16,463 nucleotides of DNA, from contig JAUWZM010000059.1 in assembly GCA_030615365.1 (NCBI GenBank), positions 1 through 16,463 on the forward strand, read 5' to 3'. The notes beneath the pieces were generated by a model. It was not told the DNA's origin, did not search any database, and saw nothing but the letters and a program-made list of their open reading frames with translations. Position numbers and translations under genes: made by a program. The DNA is from Candidatus Aerophobota bacterium (GTDB lineage: Bacteria; Aerophobota; Aerophobia; Aerophobales; B3-G15). Below are positions 15,265 through 16,463 of the stretch, in pieces (within the stretch, counting starts at the first letter, position 1; each line of letters opens with the position of its first letter).

Positions 15265-16463
<1,199 letters not shown>

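Overview
The window is a low-GC bacterial chromosome segment with housekeeping metabolism on both strands and the 5' half of a ribosomal RNA operon on the right. A [4Fe-4S]-type PurF and a 2-oxoacid:ferredoxin oxidoreductase gamma subunit fit an anaerobe. The 16S gene is clearly bacterial but differs from the standard at several usually invariant positions, and short palindromic repeats fill the gaps between genes. Together these suggest an uncultivated lineage. A deep-branching candidate phylum such as the Aerophobota/Atribacterota area is only a guess; a 16S search would settle it.

Layout, left to right: the tail of an unrecognised gene that appears frameshifted (1-320); a 676-bp repeat-rich gap with a strong candidate promoter (321-996); a phosphohexomutase (997-2403); a ferredoxin-oxidoreductase gamma subunit overlapping a XerC/XerD-type recombinase (2570-3959); a large DHH-CBS-CBS-nucleotidyltransferase fusion (4114-6732); and a membrane-embedded M50 protease (6814-7449). 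This plus-strand block converges stop-to-stop on a minus-strand purine block, purM (7446-8456) and purF (8780-10171). A 421-bp divergent region separates purF from plus-strand pheT (10593-12962). Tandem promoters then lead into 16S - tRNA-Ile(GAT) - tRNA-Ala(TGC) - 23S (23S runs off the right edge).

The genes do not form one pathway. purF and purM are steps 1 and 5 of de novo IMP synthesis and lie in the same orientation, separated by a palindromic repeat. The fusion protein (tRNA 3'-end addition by homology), pheT and the rRNA/tRNA genes all serve translation, but pheT has no adjacent pheS. The oxidoreductase gamma subunit has no alpha or beta partner nearby.

The most interesting material is intergenic. 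There are two copies of a 56-bp element made of two inverted GTAG-headed hairpins (a REP/BIME-like unit). A second GTCATTGC/GCAATCTC-type element sits beside each copy, but on opposite sides. CACAGAG-type and CACCAAG-type palindromic elements occur elsewhere, one of which supplies the last codons of the fusion protein. A 220-bp MITE-like insertion, with 15-bp inverted ends and a TCAAA duplication, separates the purF and pheT promoters. Five candidate promoters all carry TTGACA with a -10 hexamer exactly 16 bp downstream. No CRISPR array, riboswitch, T-box or complete insertion sequence was seen.
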